This document shows, piece by piece, positions 57,701-64,000 of a stretch of DNA of 64,000 nucleotides. This stretch comes from Asterias amurensis. Taxonomy: Eukaryota > Echinodermata > Asteroidea > Forcipulatida > Asteriidae. The position numbers were made by a program, and so were the translations under genes. The stretch covers positions 4,603,001 to 4,667,000 of the forward strand of contig NC_092648.1 of NCBI RefSeq assembly GCF_032118995.1, written 5' to 3'. Numbering within the stretch: position 1 is the stretch's first letter; each line of letters opens with the position of its first letter. The notes below the pieces were generated by a model. It saw only the letters and a list, made by a program, of their open reading frames with translations, did not search any database and was not told the origin of the DNA.

Positions 57701-57759
57701 CTCGATTGGAAAGAAGTCAAAGCCTAAGGAAACCAAGCAGCATCTTCAGTCTTATGTAG
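33768..57759 (+). CDS. CLSPN: Claspin, replication checkpoint mediator
   Basis: Fork-associated adaptor that lets ATR activate Chk1 (family knowledge). 22 coding exons: 33768-33791, 35925-36057, 36872-37023, 37312-37396, 38087-38207, 39046-39891, 40600-40709, 41297-41487, 41687-42116, 43081-43434, 44001-44218, 45200-45372, 47112-47236, 48663-48783, 49907-50257, 51078-51248, 52619-52740, 53580-53710, 54686-54788, 55729-55814, 56540-56701, 57646-57759. Every junction keeps phase; total 4323 nt, 1440 aa, against 1339 in human. Landmarks: [12 protein letters not shown] then [15 protein letters not shown] (human SETQRLIRES..LPYHMP..DFF); [20 protein letters not shown] basic stretch; long acidic runs; [15 protein letters not shown]; two Chk1-docking motifs, [11 protein letters not shown] (975-985) and [11 protein letters not shown] (1016-1026), whose T982/S1023 are the expected phosphosites; the conserved block [20 protein letters not shown]. 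Human claspin has a third docking repeat that I do not find. Start could instead be MDLFDDDD at 35958. Confidence 0.93.
34180..34305. repeat. Short degenerate repeat of AATCCCATT words
   Basis: CCCATTGAATCCCATTAAAT and neighbouring relatives; complementary words (AATGGGATTCAACACTC, TTCAATGGGATCCCG) lie at 34045-34090, giving a loose foldback over 34020-34305. In claspin intron 1. Confidence 0.6.
34490..34860. repeat. TIR element, TTAAAGCCATTGGACCC ends
   Basis: Left TTAAAGCCATTGGACCCTTT; right AAAGGGTCCAATGGCTTTAA; 371 bp. It shares some inner words (ttttcacaggtttgttattt) with the TTAA MITE family, so it is probably a distant relative. Confidence 0.85.
34971..35054. repeat. Hairpin MITE, TAGTTGCGATAACGTAACC family
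   Basis: TAGTTTGCGATAACATAACC at left; GGTTAGGTTATCGCAACTA at right. Confidence 0.85.
36061..36243. repeat. Foldback MITE at the claspin exon 2 donor
   Basis: TACCCATTGCCAGTGCGTAG to complement CTGTACGTTGTGCAATGGGT; inner arms ACACAAGGATGGTACACG / CGTGTACCATCCTTTTGTG. It begins at intron base +4, so the donor GTATAC overlaps the insertion junction. Confidence 0.85.
37466..37635. repeat. Foldback MITE, GGGCCCAATTTCAT family
   Basis: Paired 'ttgcttagcag' and 'tgctaagcaa' words; right end GGCTTTATGAAATTGGGCC. Claspin intron 4. Confidence 0.65.
37845..38030 (+). repeat. SINE family 2
   Basis: TCTAGTTGGTAAGACACTGC, GATCGTCGGTTCCAATCTCG (altered B box), CTCGGGAAAGTACTGAGG and the AATTAATATACTATTATTC-type tail. 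Confidence 0.7.
40105..40307. repeat. Foldback MITE, AAGCCCGGTTCAT ends
   Basis: Left TCAAGCCCGGTTCATTCTTC with TGTGAATGCGAATGCAAAGC; right GCATTCGCATTCGCAGGAAG and ATGAACCGGGCTTTA. A second copy lies at 63292-63428 (tcatacttcctttgaatgc ... gcaggaagtatgaacc). Confidence 0.85.
40312..40550. repeat. Foldback MITE, GGGCCCAATTTCAT family (best copy)
   Basis: AGGGCCCAATTTCATAAAGC to GCTTTATGAAATTGGGCCC, 239 bp. Directly follows the MITE at 40105 and ends 50 bp before claspin exon 7. Confidence 0.9.
40730..41060. repeat. Foldback MITE, CTGGGCAACTAGTGCGAC ends
   Basis: GCCTGGGCAACTAGTGCGAC to GACTAGTTGCCCAAGCC, rich in GACTA/TAGTC words. Partial copies at 41570-41652 and 54807-54965. Confidence 0.8.
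41090..41270 (+). repeat. SINE family 2, head truncated
   Basis: Starts in the B box region (GAGGTCGTGGGTTCGAATCC) and runs through the tail GGGTAAAACCAAAACTAATA. It ends about 25 bp before claspin exon 8. Confidence 0.7.
42130..43000. other. Claspin intron 9, no repeat family assigned
   Basis: Mostly AT-rich sequence. I did not find paired termini or a SINE head. It may include an unrecognised element, but nothing supports a call. Confidence 0.4.
44320..44495 (+). repeat. SINE family 2 with internal duplication
   Basis: AATCTTGGTAGTCTAGTTGG head, then CAGGGTTCGAATCCCACCC appearing twice about 40 bp apart (44371 and 44405), so the B box region is duplicated in tandem. Confidence 0.75.
44608..44905 (+). 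repeat. SINE family 1 with internal repeats
   Basis: TGGCCTAGCGGTTAAGAGCA head. CTGATCAGCTCAGCA occurs three times and the CTTAAGCAAGACACTTAACC segment twice, indicating in-place tandem duplication before the body continues at GGATGGGATGTAACG. Confidence 0.75.
45016..45080 (+). other. Pseudo-exon: tandem copy of claspin exon 12 start
   Basis: TTTTCAG acceptor followed by AGATCCTCTAAGCTGTCAGA and the reading [16 protein letters not shown], the same as the start of exon 12 (45200). The copy breaks off after EDSQDQ and has no donor. The upstream ~110 bp is duplicated as well (44906 and 45097 share CCCATTGTAAARACTG), period about 185-191 bp. Confidence 0.8.
45604..46010 (+). repeat. SINE family 1, long copy
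   Basis: TGGCCGAACGGTAAAGAACA head, GTGGGTTCAGATCCCC (altered B box), body through GGGTTCGCCCCGGTGTTCCT, tail GCGCTATATAAGACTTCGAT then ATTATTATTAATA. Confidence 0.75.
46273..46662. repeat. Palindromic MITE, TTAAGGGAACACGTTGCC ends
   Basis: TTAAGGGAACACGTTGCCTT to AAGGTAACGTGTTCCTTTAA, 390 bp. The centre is the palindrome CATTTATGGGAGTCAAAAAT / TTTGACTCTCATAAATG, and CAATGGTCCACACA / TGTGTGGATCATTG pair up: almost the whole element folds on itself. A right-half relative lies at 48195-48390. Confidence 0.9.
47320..47705. repeat. TTAA MITE, full length
   Basis: TTAAAGACACTGGACCCTAT to AGTGTCCAGTGCCTTTA. Claspin intron 13. Confidence 0.85.
48195..48608. repeat. Half palindromic MITE followed by reverse SINE family 1
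   Basis: 48195-48390 matches the right half of the element at 46273 (GTGTGGATCATTGTATTCTA). From 48395 a minus-strand SINE 1 follows (CCCACACTCTGCTGAACAGA, TTGGCCACGACAC at its head end). Confidence 0.7.
49361..49906 (+). repeat. Tandem repeat of claspin exon 15 start
   Basis: Three units beginning TTTCCAGTCAAAA at 49361, 49548 and 49730, period about 182-187 bp, leading into true exon 15 at 49907. Each unit carries an acceptor, a copy of the exon's first ~60 bp and a copy of the intron just upstream. Units 2 and 3 keep the exon frame at first ([20 protein letters not shown] in unit 3, against [18 protein letters not shown] in the exon), and their acceptors give the correct phase. They then run to a stop or lose the exon frame, and no donor is obvious. 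Confidence 0.85.
50659..51043. repeat. TTAA MITE, full length
   Basis: TTAAAGACACTGGACACTA to AGTGTCCACTGCCTTTAA. It ends 35 bp before claspin exon 16. Confidence 0.85.
51900..52390 (-). repeat. SINE family 1 (poly-A variant), reverse
   Basis: Reverse of the 10716 type: T-rich start near 52040 (tail), GAAGGCCACTTCAAGGTGTG, CTGAAACAGGGTTACCCC, GATGTAGGCTTGGGTATCAT, and head side CCACACTCTGCTGAACAGA. Merged with an older SINE tail on its left. Confidence 0.65.
53936..54125. repeat. Foldback MITE, GGGCCCAATTTCAT family
   Basis: TGGCCCAATTTCATAAAGCT to GGCTTTATGAAATTCGGCCCA, shortened; paired TTGCTAAGCAAAAAT and 'tgcttagcaag' words. Confidence 0.85.
54299..54665 (+). repeat. SINE family 1
   Basis: TGGCCAAGCAGATAAGAGCA head, GTGGGTTCGAGTAACAG (decayed B box), body to CATGGTGCTATAAAG, tail AAGCGCTGTATGAGAACC and ATTATTATTATT. 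It ends about 20 bp before claspin exon 19, so its tail adjoins the acceptor tract. Confidence 0.75.
55062..55410. repeat. TIR element with duplicated left end
   Basis: CATAGAGTTATATATAAGAA at left; TTCTTATATATAACTCTATG at right. The first ~104 bp (from TATGGTTGTCCCATAGAG, 55051) is repeated in direct orientation at 55155. Confidence 0.85.
55509..55654. repeat. Foldback MITE, GGCCGTATCCGAATTGGC type
   Basis: TTAGGCCGTATCCGAATTGG to CCAATTCGGATACAGCCTTA; ends about 75 bp before claspin exon 20. Relative of the element at 16661. Confidence 0.85.
56020..56240 (+). repeat. SINE family 1, truncated
   Basis: Starts at TTTCTGATCAGCAGAGTGTG (past the A box), GGATGGGACGTAACGCC, AAAAGAACCCAGTGCAC, to CACAGCACCTTTGTAAAC. 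Confidence 0.65.
56322..56495. repeat. Foldback MITE, AAGGCTAAGTCACACAGGCC ends
   Basis: AAGGCTAAGTCACACAGGCC to GGGGCCTGTTTGACTTGGCC; inner CGCCCTCGATTGGTTGAA / TTCAACCAATCGAGGGCG. It ends 45 bp before claspin exon 21. Confidence 0.85.
56716..57362 (-). mobile_element. LINE ORF2 C-terminal remnant
   Basis: Minus-strand frames contain [20 protein letters not shown] then [12 protein letters not shown], followed in another frame by [12 protein letters not shown]. This is the same AGHCxRHPEL...VLW ... MxDRxxW signature as the pair at 21290. Frameshifted and broken, in the last claspin intron. Confidence 0.75.
57419..57607 (-). repeat. SINE family 1 (poly-A variant), reverse, truncated
   Basis: CTTCAGGTGTGGGCTTCAAT, CCTACTCCTAGGGCTGAAAC, head side CTAGGCCATGACACGCC. 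It ends about 40 bp before the last claspin exon. Confidence 0.7.
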
Positions 57760-58940
57760 AGATTTGTTGAGATGTTAAGAATTTTATGGAAATTAAGAAC
57801 AAATTACATATTGCATAATTTTTTATATAAATTGTTTTGTGCTAGTTAAGTTGTATGTTCAGGGCCCAATTTCATAGCGCTGCCTCGCGGTAAGCAGATT
57901 TTCGTGCTTCTTGTTGCAAAAGAAATGGATTAGGTGTAAGCGTGTTGTCTCTTTTTTGCTAATATTTACCGTTAAAACACTCCACAAGTACAGTGTTCCT
58001 ACCTAAATATCACCCCACAATGTATATTACTTGTAAGCATAAACCTTCAGAAACTTAAAGGCAGTGGACACTATTGGTAGTTACTCAAAATAATTGTTTG
58101 CATAAAAGCTTACTTGGTAACAAATAATGGGGAGAGGTTGGAAGTATAAAACATTGTGAGAAACGGATCCCTCTGAAGTGGAGTAGTTTTCGAGAAAGAA
58201 GTTACTTTCCACAAATTTTGGGTGTTTTTTCTTTAATTATTATATCGCAACTTCGACGACCAATTGAGCTCCAATTTTCACAGGTTTGTTATTTTATGCA
58301 TATGTTGAGCTACACCAAGTGAGGAGACTGGTCTTTGACAATTACCAATAGTGTCCAGTGTCTTTAACAGAGCCCAATGATAAGCACAAAATTTGCTTAA
58401 GCTAAAAAAGTCCTTGTGTAATAAAAGTAGATTACCAGCCAATTGTTCTGCTAAGTAAACAGGAACATGTGTAAAATAAGCAAGCTGTTTTTGTGCTAAA
58501 GCAAATTTTGTGTTTTGGCAGCTCTATGAAATTGGGCCTAGGAGGATTTATACATTTTGAGAGATTGGTTTTGAATGGACAAACAAGGTTTGTCTATAAA
58601 CAGAAGACATGCAGTAGTGGATGGTTTGCATCCCCTTTTTAAAACTGTATAAGTAAATGAAAATTATTATCATTTAATGTTAAAATTGGGCGATGTCAAG
58701 ATTATTTCTGCTGCGTTGTTAGACAAAGATAGTTGTATACAAAAGGTTGCAAGAAGTATGTTAAAAACAGAAATGTATAGCTGTGCACATAATGTGACCA
58801 AATTTTGTTGATCCTCAGTTAAACATTTTTATGAAAGTGTATATATGTATTTATAAAATAAGGAATGAACAAAACTAAAACCTTTGAACTATCTTTTTGT
58901 ACTTTTCTGTATTTTGTGTCCACGGTTATTGTTTATTAAA
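57760..58940 (+). other. Claspin 3' UTR and downstream flank
   Basis: An AATAAA signal at 58420-58425 is a plausible poly(A) signal. The region before it contains a TTAA MITE (58055-58367) and parts of the GGGCCCAATTTCAT family (57862-57925, 58370-58543). If this AATAAA is used, the MITE lies in the mature 3' UTR. Confidence 0.5.
58055..58367. repeat. TTAA MITE in the claspin 3' UTR or flank
   Basis: TTAAAGGCAGTGGACACTA to AGTGTCCAGTGTCTTTAA; a shortened copy of about 313 bp without the 'cgagacctc' centre. Confidence 0.85.
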
Positions 58941-59429
58941 AAAAAAACGTTTATTTTTGTAGCCGAAGTCGCCGTTTCGGACACGGCCTTATACATGTGT
59001 GAAATGAAGGAAAAACATAATCAGGCTGTCATAAAGGGAAGTGCGCCCTCTACTCTCTAGAGAGCTTTGCTTTCTTGTTGCTGATTGGCCAAGAGTTTTT
59101 TCTAAAGGAAATTCCTGAACGATGTTTCCACATCGCGCCGGAAGCTAGACGCTAAAAGTATGTTGTTTTTTCTTCTTTGTTGCCTTATTATTTCTTTAAA
59201 TTCCGTGTGTAAACCATGGAGGTAGTGGTGTAACCTTAGATAAAGCACAAAACCGTCCAAATAATTCAAGGGGGAGGAGTTAAGTATGCAAATTATTTCT
59301 GAGTCCACATCATGTGCGTGTCATGTGTGTTACTACAAGCCGCAAATTTCATGCGAGGAAGGCCTACCTAATTACTTTTGTAATTTTCAGTTTATTCGTT
59401 TTTTTTAATAGGAGTATTGTAATTTTGGA

Positions 59430-60150
59430 CACAAATCAAAACTGTAATGACGATTCAATTATTCTTTTTTTCAGGGTATGGCCATTGAGTGGTAAATGCA
59501 AATTAGTTTCTGAAAGCTCTGCGCTTGCGTACTTCAACAGGGACGCAATCAGCGTGTTAACTAGTTCCACCGCCATTTTTAAAGAGAAATAGATGACAGT
59601 CTACGTGTCTCTGTGTATTTTGTCCAACAAATCCAAGATTTTACTGAGTTCCATGGATACAACTACCACTAAAGTGCGACGGTAAGTTACTGACTTGTTT
59701 GTCAAGATTTCTGGGAGTTTATAATGTATTCTCGCACAAATAATTAAACGAAACTTTGGGACATTTTCGTCACTGGCCCCCGGCCGACTTTGTCCCGTGT
59801 GTGGCCAGCCAGGCACGGGATGGTGCAGTGATGGTGGGTCTACACGCTCAAATGTACGGCGGCGGGTTCGCATCGAGACGACACCCTGCGAGAGAATAGT
59901 TCGTGTTTTGTCTTCAGCTTTTATAGTTTCCAGAACAGAATGAGACTTTTTCTATAGGCTATCCTGCCACCTCTTTTAGTTTTTCATTTGTTAGTGAATA
60001 ATTAATATCTAATTTTGTAATTTACTCAAAAATTTGTGAAAAGTGGTGGCATTATTTGATGATTTGGCAGGATACGGTAATCTGAATGTAAATTTAACAA
60101 TTCGAGAACACCAGATCTTTTTTGGGCAAAATGTTCATACCAGACTGCCA
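59430..60150 (+). promoter_or_regulatory. Duplicated promoter and 5' region, copy 2
   Basis: Inverted homologue of 13470-14140. Octamer ATGCAAAT at 59496-59503, GCGCTTGCGTA, CACCGCCATTTTTAAAGAGA, exon 1, then conserved intronic blocks GACATTTTCGT.ACTGGCC, GGTTCGCATCGAGACGACA and TTTTGTCTTCAGCTTTTATA. Conservation beyond the exon into the intron marks this as a DNA-level duplication. Confidence 0.5.
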
Positions 60151-63100
60151 CTGATTACATTTGTTACAGTTTTACACAAACAACTATATTTTATTTATAT
60201 TTTTTAGTACTCAATTGGCCATGATGGTTGGATTGCTTTAAATAGAACATTTCCCAACAAACACTAGGAGACCCAGCATGCCCAGTATTACTATTAGTAA
60301 CTGGGGCTGTATTCCTTTTTCGAAATTTTGACATTATCGGTCATTAACTCATTATAGTCATAGCGCCCCAGTGAAAGCCAGACAATGTTTCAAAACAGCA
60401 ACACTTTCTCTGACTGTCACACAAAAATTGCCCCAAAATGACAAAAATACCCAACGAATTACCTTCAAAACTGCCTACTTTTGGCCTCTCCATTATGTTT
60501 AAGATGCAACACCAGGCATAAAATTGTACTCACAGTAATTTTTGTTCTGCTAAAAAAGATTGTTTAAGATTGGTTTTTAAGAAGTTCTGCGTTACCAGCC
60601 AAAATTACATTAAGTTTACATCATTGTGACTGCATGGTGTCCAACTAAATTTTTGATTTTAAAACAAAGAAATGTTTCAGCTCTATGACATTGGTGTTAG
60701 GCATATTCTCTGCTTCCACTAGTCATGTGAAGAAAATAAAAATGCTCAGGCAATTCACTCAGAAGGGATATGAACAACAACCTTTGCCATTAGTGGAATT
60801 CCAAGCTTACGTCAAGCATACATAGTCCTTGCTTTTAGGCATTCTACACTTAGACAGGTAGCTAACGAATTCAGCATTTCAGCAAAAAGTGGTGATTGTT
60901 AGTACAACATTCTTGGGTAAGCAGAGTTTGCAACAAAACTTTAAAGACCAACATCCTCCCAGCCCCAACAAAACGGGTAGAACAGTAACCGCTCAACAGT
61001 TTCATTGAACAGTGGGCAAGAAATAGAGAAACATTATTATGCATTGTTTAAAAAACCACAGGATGTAAATCATGCTTTAGGTTACTTGTATGAGCGTCAT
61101 AGAATTGTTGCACAAAATAATGTAATAATTTTGTTTGCATTTAGGCTACATCAAGCTACAGATGTGCCATGAAGTCTACTACTCCAAAAGTAGATACGAA
61201 TGCTGCCCACTACAGATTCAAGGATGCCTTCATCAACAGGTAAATTGAGCTATTAAGTATTATATGAACAACCATTAATTTGAGATGCATCAAGAGATTT
61301 TGCTTTAAAAGCAGTTACCATGCCCACCCGCTATATTAATTTTCAGAACTTTTTGAGAAGTCAGTTTCCTTTGAAAAAATTAATGCCACAATGAAAGCCT
61401 GGCTAAAACAAATGAAAGACAAGAAGGTTCTCATAATAGGTTCTGGAATTTGATTTTGTGAGAACATTGAGTAGGCACACACCATGATTCGCAAAACCTC
61501 AGCTGTACGCCACAACTGAAAATCTGCCATGGAATGCTTGAACTTCTGAACTTCTAAACTGAGATTTGCGCCGAAAATGACAAACAATGGTGGCAGCCAG
61601 CCATTCTTGTATTCCACATTTGTTCCACAACCCTCCCCACCCCACCGAGTCTTATAAAACAGACTTACACCCATCCATTTTCACACAAAAAGTTACTGCA
61701 AAAGTACTGAAGTCAATGTGTAGAGTAGAAATGAGGTACTTACATTAATTCCATGTGTCCTGTGGTGAGCATCCTGCAAAGCTATACTGTCAATGTTTTT
61801 GGTGAGGTAGTCAGAATTAGATTTTGAGGTCCCGAAATCAAGCATCTGAAAGCACACAACTTCGTGTGACAAGGGTGTTTTTTCTTGCATTTATCTCGCA
61901 ACTTCAACGACCAATTGAGTTCAATTTTTCACAGGTTTGTTATTTTGTGCATGAGTGTCCAGTGTCTTTAACGATGTAACAATTTTGGTCGCTCTCTGTT
62001 GCACTTTTTCTAGTTTGTTTATGTCTCTCTTCAAGTAGGGGCACCAAGCGCTGTTGGCTTTCCAGATGTGGGTGAACCATGGTTTTGTATTATGCCTTGA
62101 AAGTCTCCTCATCCATGTGGTCAAAATTCCTTTTTATTACACCCCAAATTTTTTGAATTGGTGAAACAAGGCATATATTACAGTAGGTGCCTGCCTTAGC
62201 ACGCTACACAGTGGAAACTCCCGGTAAATCAAAACCTCAATGTCTGACTGTAACTGATTTACTTCTATACTTAAATTGTTTAAAAGGAATGTTAATATTC
62301 CATTTTTGTGTGATTTAACAAACTCATTTGTTTATGTTGCTTTTACAGAACTGGTAAAGCGGAAGTAAGTGGAGCAATAATGAACAAAGCAGATCAGCCT
62401 CATGCAGAATGCATTTCTACGAAAGAAAAAGGTAAACTTATTAAACACACATGTGTAGATCAGTACTTTCCTGAGCCCTGTGAAGAAAACAATTCTCAGG
62501 CATATATTACATTGGGTGTGAGTAGGACCCAAACCCTTGCAACTCCAGAACATATGTCTTTAAACTACTAGCGCACTGAGCTAGAAAGTGTACTTAAACA
62601 GCCATTTTTCTCAACGCAAAATTTTTGGCCGAGCTGCAGCTGCACATACATCACTTTGTGAAAACAATTAAAAAGTGAACTTAGAAATAGAGATTCTCTC
62701 CCAACGAAACACCCCAAGTGGCAGGCGAGAAAACAACAAAAGCACTCACAATATAACGATCAGTGTAGCAAGGAAGGGCGGTGGTGGGTGGGTGGGGGGC
62801 CTCTGCCCAGAACTAACAGTTTGCCAAGCACTCTGAGCAAAAATACACCATGCTGCCCACAGCACAGATTTCCCCCAGATTGCACTTCAGCAGTGCTGGC
62901 CTCGTATCTGAACATGAATAGTGTTATATGTTGATAGATGAAGAATAATGTTGCTGATCCCCTCTCCCTTGGTGGCCTAGATTGGATTTAGAGCCCACTA
63001 CTAAAATTGGTCAGCTGCAACACTGATAATGATCATGATTGAGATAACCTGTATGGTCAAAACATCAAGATAATGGCTTGAATTGGCTTGAATTTGTGGC

Positions 63101-63815
63101 TCAAAATGTTTATTGGACCAGAATTATTTTTACAAGACAAGAATCAAAATAAAAAACTTCCTGACTCAGTTTAACTTGCATTAAAATTAACTGTTTTTAT
63201 TTTTATTGAGCGCTATTAAGTCATGTACAAGAAAATTTAGTTCACATGTCTTTATAGGTAATAAGAATAACTCCTTGTGTCATTACTTAAGCCAAGTTCA
63301 TACTTCCTTTGAATGCAAATGGGATACGAATTTTAAAATGTGCTCAACTCCTGCAAAACATTTGCTGTGTAAACAGCCCTGTAGCGTCACATTCGCTTCA
63401 CGTTTGCAGGAAGTATGAACCAGGCTTGATTAGATTGAAAGGTATTGGTCAGGGTTAAAGAACATTCTAACAAATTATTTTTAGTTCAATATGTTACGTA
63501 GTGAGGTTTGATTCTTCATGTTCTTAAAAATAAACAGGACCGCTGGACTTGTCTGGTCATAAAGTTTACTGGCCAGCCACCAAAACTACGTGCTTGGGCC
63601 TGTGGTCAAGTGTAAAAATGAGCTGTGAAGATGTTGCTGCAATTAAGGTGAAGAACAATAAACACACCCTTTTACAAAACTATTTTTTTATTGTGTTTAA
63701 ATTTAGGCTAGCTACAGACATCCCATTGTCAGATGAAGTCTACCTCTCCAAAAGTATATGTCTGATGTGCATACTGCCCAGCATCAAGATTCAAAGGTGT
63801 CTTCTCCTGCAGCAG
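59593..63815 (+). CDS. Uncharacterised repeated-exon locus, copy 2 (runs off the window)
   Basis: Unknown gene, inverted paralogue of 4547-14052. Exon 1 59593-59681 reads MTVYVSLCILSNKSKILLSS then MDTTTTKVR and ends in phase 2 at ACG-GTAAGT; there is no stop, unlike copy 1. Type A modules follow at 61145-61239 (YIKLQMCHEVYYSKSRYECC, in the A frame) and 63707-63815 (LATDIPLSDEVYLSKSICLM). Exon 1 joins the second A module in frame (CG plus G CTA), but the first only out of phase. Two further splice-bounded stretches lie at 62350-62431 and 63540-63647. No B module or exon C is present; these may lie past 64000. No signal peptide or domain recognised. Could be coding, or a transcribed noncoding relic. 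Confidence 0.35.
61145..61239 (+). other. Exon-like module A (copy 2, first)
   Basis: Acceptor GCATTTAG, donor AACAG-GTAAAT, 95 bp, equal in length to A1 at 12332-12426 and sharing GATTCAAGGATGCCTTCATC-type ending. Confidence 0.5.
61800..62124 (-). mobile_element. TTAA MITE fragment and LINE reverse transcriptase remnant
   Basis: 61800-61972 is part of the TTAA MITE family (CTCGCAACTTCAACGACCAA, ending GTGTCCAGTGTCTTTAA). 61973-62124 on the minus strand reads IWKANSAWCPYLKRDINKLE then KVQQRATKIV, the EYANSVWCPYxxxDIxxIEKVQxRAT signature of jockey/CR1-type reverse transcriptases. Confidence 0.7.
62350..62431 (+). other. Possible exon of copy 2 locus
   Basis: Acceptor CTTTTACAG and donor AAAAAG-GTAAAC bound a stretch with an open frame (AEVSGAIMNKADQPHAECIS). 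No counterpart found in copy 1, so support is splice signals only. Confidence 0.25.
63292..63428. repeat. Foldback MITE, AAGCCCGGTTCAT family
   Basis: AAGTTCATACTTCCTTTGAA to GCAGGAAGTATGAACCAGGC; second copy of the element at 40105. Confidence 0.75.
63707..63815 (+). other. Exon-like module A (copy 2, second)
   Basis: Acceptor TTTAAATTTAG, donor CAGCAG-GTAATT, 109 bp, fully open in phase 2. Best preserved A module in the window. Confidence 0.5.
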
Positions 63816-63841
63816 GTAATTTATGAACAAATCCAGAGATA

Positions 63842-64000
63842 ATAGATGTTAAATTTGCATCGGGTATAAAGAATATCCATTGTGATTTTACCCATACACC
63901 GATGTGTGTTAGCACTGTATACACAGTACTTTCCAGAGTCCTGTGAAAAAATATCACTGGCATGTTACTCGGGTGGGATTCGAACCCATGACCCTTGCAA
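63842..64000 (-). repeat. SINE family 2, reverse, cut by window end
   Basis: GCATCGGGTATAAAGAATAT, ACACCGATGTGTGTTAGCAC, GTACTTTCCAGAGTCCTGTG and GGGTGGGATTCGAACCC: the complement of the family 2 tail and B box. Confidence 0.75.

Overview
The window is intron-rich animal nuclear DNA: GT/AG introns, an AT-rich background, and dense families of foldback MITEs, tRNA-derived SINEs and decayed LINEs. The three recognisable proteins (a peroxisomal phytanoyl-CoA hydroxylase, a senju-type SLC35 nucleotide-sugar transporter and a claspin) are all animal orthologues. The repeat style, above all a TTAA-bounded family carrying TTAAAGGCAGTGGACACTA ends, reminds me of starfish (echinoderm) genomes. That assignment is inference from memory, not a search.

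Layout. 1-2055: two adjacent minisatellites. 4547-14140 (minus): an uncharacterised locus made of one 5' exon, a string of repeated exon-like modules (types A and B) and a possible last exon C. 16468-23791 (minus): PHYH, complete in 8 coding exons, with its PTS2 peroxisomal signal in exon 1. 24803-30183 (plus): senju-like SLC35 transporter, 5 coding exons, 329 aa, diverging from PHYH across about 1 kb. 33768-57759 (plus): claspin, 22 coding exons, about 1440 aa, with two Chk1-docking motifs. 59593 to the window end (plus): a second, inverted copy of the uncharacterised locus, sharing its promoter, 5' exon and A modules.

The three known genes are housekeeping functions with no shared pathway: peroxisomal alpha-oxidation of phytanic acid, Golgi nucleotide-sugar import, and the ATR-Chk1 replication checkpoint. 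The most unusual features are the pair of inverted, divergent copies of the unknown locus (about 45 kb apart) with their multiplied exon modules, and two places in claspin where the 5' part of an exon has been tandemly copied into the upstream intron. Introns and intergenic DNA are otherwise packed with at least a dozen families of short palindromic elements; no intact autonomous transposon was seen.
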